From Shinella kummerowiae (GTDB lineage Bacteria; Pseudomonadota; Alphaproteobacteria; Rhizobiales; Rhizobiaceae), in assembly GCF_009827055.1 (NCBI RefSeq), contig NZ_WUMK01000001.1, positions 372,001 through 436,000 on the forward strand: 64,000 nt of DNA, given 5' to 3'. The notes under the pieces were generated by a model, which saw only the letters and a program-made list of their open reading frames with translations, had not been told where the DNA came from and did not search any database. This document shows, in pieces, positions 60,329 through 64,000 of the stretch (its first letter is position 1; every line of letters starts with the position of its first letter). A program made the translations under genes and the position numbers.

Positions 60329-60406
60329 ATGGGACTCACACATTCCTTGAATGTTCTGATGATCAGTGCAGCATTCCTCTTCGTCGCAACGATGATTTTC
60401 ATCTAA
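60329..60406 (+). CDS. 25-residue single-pass membrane microprotein
   Basis: Reads MGLTHSLNVLMISAAFLFVA followed by TMIFI: almost wholly hydrophobic, one membrane helix. It has AAGGAGG seven bases before ATG, a near-perfect Shine-Dalgarno, and a terminator 70 bases later, so it is a well-formed small gene. Too short for usual gene callers. Similar microproteins exist in other rhizobia as far as I recall, function unknown. It may stabilise a membrane complex or sense stress. Confidence 0.7.
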   Translation: MGLTHSLNVLMISAAFLFVATMIFI

Positions 60407-60475
60407 AGGCGACCTAAGCGAAGCAGAGAGAGGCAAGGGACAAGATCAAGAAACCCTGCCGAAGCTCATTATAAG

Positions 60476-60510
60476 AATGCATGGCCCCGGAGACGGCGCC
60501 ATGCATTTTT
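60476..60510. terminator. Intrinsic terminator between the microprotein and metF
   Basis: AATGCATGGC (60476-60485) pairs perfectly with GCCATGCATT (60498-60507), followed by TTTC on the plus strand. It lies about 28 bases from the metF stop on the opposite strand and may serve both. Confidence 0.75.
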
Positions 60511-60535
60511 CATTTCCAACTGAAAGAATGCGAGA

Positions 60536-61441
60536 TCAGGCGGCGGCGCCCGTCGCACGCTGGCGGTCGATCCGCGCAAAACCCACGCCATCGCAGACCG
60601 CCGAAACCATCGTTGCTCGGTTCATCGTGTAGAAGTGGAATTCGCTGATGCCGTGGGCGATGAGGTCGCTCACCTGGCGAATGGCCAGCTCCACCGCCAC
60701 GGCGGCCCGCTCCTGCGGCCGGTCGTCGACCGGGCCGAGCCGATCGGCCAGCCAGCCGGGCACGGAGGCGCCACACAGGCCGGCGAACTTCTGCACCTGC
60801 GCGAGGTTGTGCACCGGCAGGATGCCCGGCACGACCGGAATGGTGATGCCCGCCTTGCGCACGCGCTCAAGGTAACGCTCAAAATCATCATTCTCGAAGA
60901 AGAACTGGGTCAGCGCGCGGGTAGCGCCCGCGTCCACCTTGCGCTTCAGCATGTCGATATCGGCCGCGACATCCGCGCTCTGCGGATGCTTTTCCGGATA
61001 GGCCGAAACGGAAATCTCGAAATCGGCCAAGCCATGCAGACCGGCGGTCAGCTCGGCTGCATTGGCGTAGCCGTCCGGATGCGGCTGGTAGGCAGCACCG
61101 ACACCGCCCGGCGGGTCACCGCGCAGCGCCACGAAATGTTTGACCCCGACGGCCTGGAACTCGGCGACGACGGCATGAACCTCTTCCTTCGTCGCACCGA
61201 CGCAGGTGAGATGCGAGGCGGCCGGCAGGCCCATTGTCAGGAGCTGGCGCACAGTCGCAAGCGTCGGCGCCTTGGTGGAACCACCGGCACCATAGGTGAC
61301 CGACATGAAACCCGGCGCATAGGCCGAAAGTGCGATCGCCGTCTCCCAGAGCTGGCCTTCGGCCTCCGCCGATTTCGGCGGGAAGAATTCGAAAGACAGG
61401 CGGATGTCCTTGCGGCTCAAGCTTGCGGTCGCCGGGTTCAT
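60536..61441 (-). CDS. metF: 5,10-methylenetetrahydrofolate reductase
   Basis: MetF reduces methylene-THF to methyl-THF, the methyl donor for methionine synthesis. From ATG 61441 it has 301 residues. Conserved features are RLSFEFFPPKSAEAE (catalytic Glu), FMSVTYGAGGS, HLTCVGATKEE, FVALRGDPPGG and TQFFFEND. GGAGGA lies just before the start, one base after the ArsR-methyltransferase stop. Translated from the same transcript as the regulator. Confidence 0.95.
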   Translation of the reverse strand: MNPATASLSRKDIRLSFEFFPPKSAEAEGQLWETAIALSAYAPGFMSVTYGAGGSTKAPTLATVRQLLTMGLPAASHLTCVGATKEEVHAVVAEFQAVGVKHFVALRGDPPGGVGAAYQPHPDGYANAAELTAGLHGLADFEISVSAYPEKHPQSADVAADIDMLKRKVDAGATRALTQFFFENDDFERYLERVRKAGITIPVVPGILPVHNLAQVQKFAGLCGASVPGWLADRLGPVDDRPQERAAVAVELAIRQVSDLIAHGISEFHFYTMNRATMVSAVCDGVGFARIDRQRATGAAA

Positions 61442-61442
61442 G

Positions 61443-62450
61443 TCAACTCCTCCTGCGGATTGCGATAGGGTCGGCCGCCTGTTCGCGTTGATCGCGGGCA
61501 AGCCAGATGGTGACGGTCAGCGCATCGGCGGTCGACGACGCGGGTTTGAGATCGACGATCTCCTCAACGGCCAGCCCCGCCTTCTCCAGCCATTCGGAGA
61601 GGGTCTGGTGCGAGAAGCCGAGGCGGATATGCGCGTGTTCGTCGCGCAGATGCTCCAGCGCATGCGGCGCAAGGTCGATGATCGCGAGCCGCCCGCCGGG
61701 CGCCAGCATGCGGGCCGCCTCGGCGACCGCCGCTTCCGGCTCCTCGAGGAAGTGCAGCACCTGGTGGATCGTCACCACGTCGAACTCGTCCCGCTCCAGC
61801 GGCAGGTTAAAAATGTCCCCGTGACGGATCGAGGCCTTGGTGATGCCGGCACGATCGAGATTGGCGCGGGCAACCGCCAGCATATCGCGGCTGGCATCGA
61901 CGCCGACGCCGCGTCGGTAAAGCCCTTCGAACAGTTGGAGGATACGCCCCGTACCAGTGCCGAGATCGAGGAAAGCGTCGACCGGCGCGGTGCCGATCAT
62001 CGCGGCGAGCTTCGCCTCCACCTCGGCCTCGCTGACATGCAGGCGGCGCATCGCATCCCAATCCGCCGCGTTGCGGCTGAAATAGGCCTGCGCCTTGTCG
62101 GAGCGGATTTTCTTGAGCGCGCGCAGCCGCTCGTCATCGCGGGCGAAAACGGCATCCGCCGGGTCGATGGCATCGAGACACTGGCGGACAAGCGCCACGG
62201 CCGGACCACCTTGGCTCAGCCGGAAGAACGCCCAGGCACCCTCCTGGTAGCGATCGACAAGCGTGGCTTCCGCAAGCAGCTTCAGATGGCGCGAGATGCG
62301 CGGCTGGGACTGGCCGAGGATATCCGTCAGGTCCGTCACGGTCAGGTCGCCGTGGAACAGGAGCGCGAGAAGGCGAAGACGCGTCGGCTCGCCCGCCGCC
62401 TTCAGGATCTCGACGATGTCATCCAGTTCAAGTTTCTGCGTGTCGCCCAT
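61443..62450 (-). CDS. ArsR-type regulator fused to SAM-dependent methyltransferase
   Basis: A 335-residue two-domain protein. Residues 1-100 are an ArsR winged helix: LKAAGEPTRLRLLALLFHGD, LTDILGQSQPRISRHLKLLA. Residues about 145-300 form a class I methyltransferase (FLDLGTGTGRILQLF, GVDASRDMLAVAR, IHQVLHFLEEPE). It lies directly before metF, with a perfect palindrome 17 bases upstream of its own start. I infer that it senses SAM or SAH and controls metF and itself. Start M at 62450; the frame extends to 62465. Confidence 0.88.
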   Translation of the reverse strand: MGDTQKLELDDIVEILKAAGEPTRLRLLALLFHGDLTVTDLTDILGQSQPRISRHLKLLAEATLVDRYQEGAWAFFRLSQGGPAVALVRQCLDAIDPADAVFARDDERLRALKKIRSDKAQAYFSRNAADWDAMRRLHVSEAEVEAKLAAMIGTAPVDAFLDLGTGTGRILQLFEGLYRRGVGVDASRDMLAVARANLDRAGITKASIRHGDIFNLPLERDEFDVVTIHQVLHFLEEPEAAVAEAARMLAPGGRLAIIDLAPHALEHLRDEHAHIRLGFSHQTLSEWLEKAGLAVEEIVDLKPASSTADALTVTIWLARDQREQAADPIAIRRRS

Positions 62451-62466
62451 GACCAATCCAATCAAG

Positions 62467-62486
62467 ACATAAAGATATGTTTATGT
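62467..62486 (-). promoter_or_regulatory. Palindromic operator candidate for the ArsR-methyltransferase
   Basis: ACATAAA (62467-62473), six bases, then TTTATGT (62480-62486): a perfect 7-bp inverted repeat centred on GATATG. It lies 17 bases upstream of the regulator start, where ArsR proteins usually bind. Identity with any known motif has not been checked. Confidence 0.65.
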
Positions 62487-62549
62487 GATTACCCAGCATC
62501 ATGCAAGGGCAAATCCCTGTCACCGATCTTCCCATCAACAGGCCCAAAG

Positions 62550-62575
62550 AAAAACCCCGGCAAGCCGGGGTTTTT
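62550..62575. terminator. Terminator of ettA
   Basis: AAAAACCCCGG (62550-62560) pairs with CCGGGGTTTTT (62565-62575), loop CAAG. It is fully symmetric, so it works both ways, but it lies 48 bases after the ettA stop on the minus strand, which is the transcript it must end. Confidence 0.85.
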
Positions 62576-62622
62576 CAGAGGATGCGAATGAGCGCCGATC
62601 TATTTCGACGGCGTCAGAATGC

Positions 62623-64000
<1,378 letters not shown>

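Overview
The window reads as a high-GC chromosomal segment of an alphaproteobacterium of the order Rhizobiales, most likely family Rhizobiaceae (Shinella, Rhizobium, Agrobacterium or Ensifer-like). The grounds are the gene order of the division and cell-wall (dcw) cluster, the rhizobial accessory genes around it, the FtsZ with a long Q/P-rich linker, and family-level resemblance of nearly every protein. All assignments come from reading the sequence; no database search was run.

Layout. Positions 1-2600: a methyl-accepting chemotaxis protein and a CheW, minus strand. 2.8-7.5 kb, plus strand: a 51-residue membrane protein, SCO1/SenC, PrmA, a small unknown membrane protein and aminopeptidase P. 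A structured small RNA with repeated anti-Shine-Dalgarno loops is encoded on the minus strand at 4.78-4.98 kb. 7.5-10.4 kb, minus: AzlCD amino-acid exporter and PanBC (pantothenate). 10.7-15.1 kb, plus: DEAD-box RNA helicase, an unknown two-gene membrane pair (TIGR02587/TIGR02588-like) and a membrane-anchored M23 peptidase.

15.0-44.6 kb, mostly minus strand, is the dcw region read from high to low coordinates: rnpB (RNase P RNA), a MraZ-box array, mraZ, rsmH, ftsL, ftsI, murE, murF, mraY, murD, ftsW, murG, murC, murB, then an island of two tandem aqpZ-like aquaporins and an oppositely oriented MFS transporter, then ddl, ftsQ, ftsA, ftsZ, lpxC, bamD, recN, ligA. Many junctions are translationally coupled (ATGA, GTGA or TGATG overlaps, or gaps under 15 nt). 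The products make lipid II (MurB-G, MraY, Ddl), build the divisome (FtsL/I/W/Q/A/Z), start lipid A synthesis (LpxC), assemble the outer membrane (BamD) and repair or ligate DNA (RecN, LigA).

44.6-60 kb: an FAD amine oxidase-like protein, then many small transcription units rich in peptidoglycan-cleaving enzymes (two SLT-type transglycosylases, an Amidase_2 protein, a GH25 lysozyme and an MltB-type transglycosylase). Interspersed are a TerB-DnaJ protein, PPi-dependent phosphofructokinase, LysE and EamA transporters, a GNAT, a SnoaL-like protein, a serine hydrolase, a GGDEF-EAL protein and an outer-membrane beta-barrel. 60-64 kb: a 25-residue membrane microprotein with a near-perfect Shine-Dalgarno sequence, metF preceded by an ArsR-methyltransferase fusion with a palindromic operator candidate, and the truncated ABC-F gene ettA.

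No insertion sequence, prophage, CRISPR array or tRNA gene was recognised. The least-described items are the anti-SD small RNA, the MraZ-box array on the strand opposite mraZ, the two microproteins, and the ArsR-methyltransferase operator.
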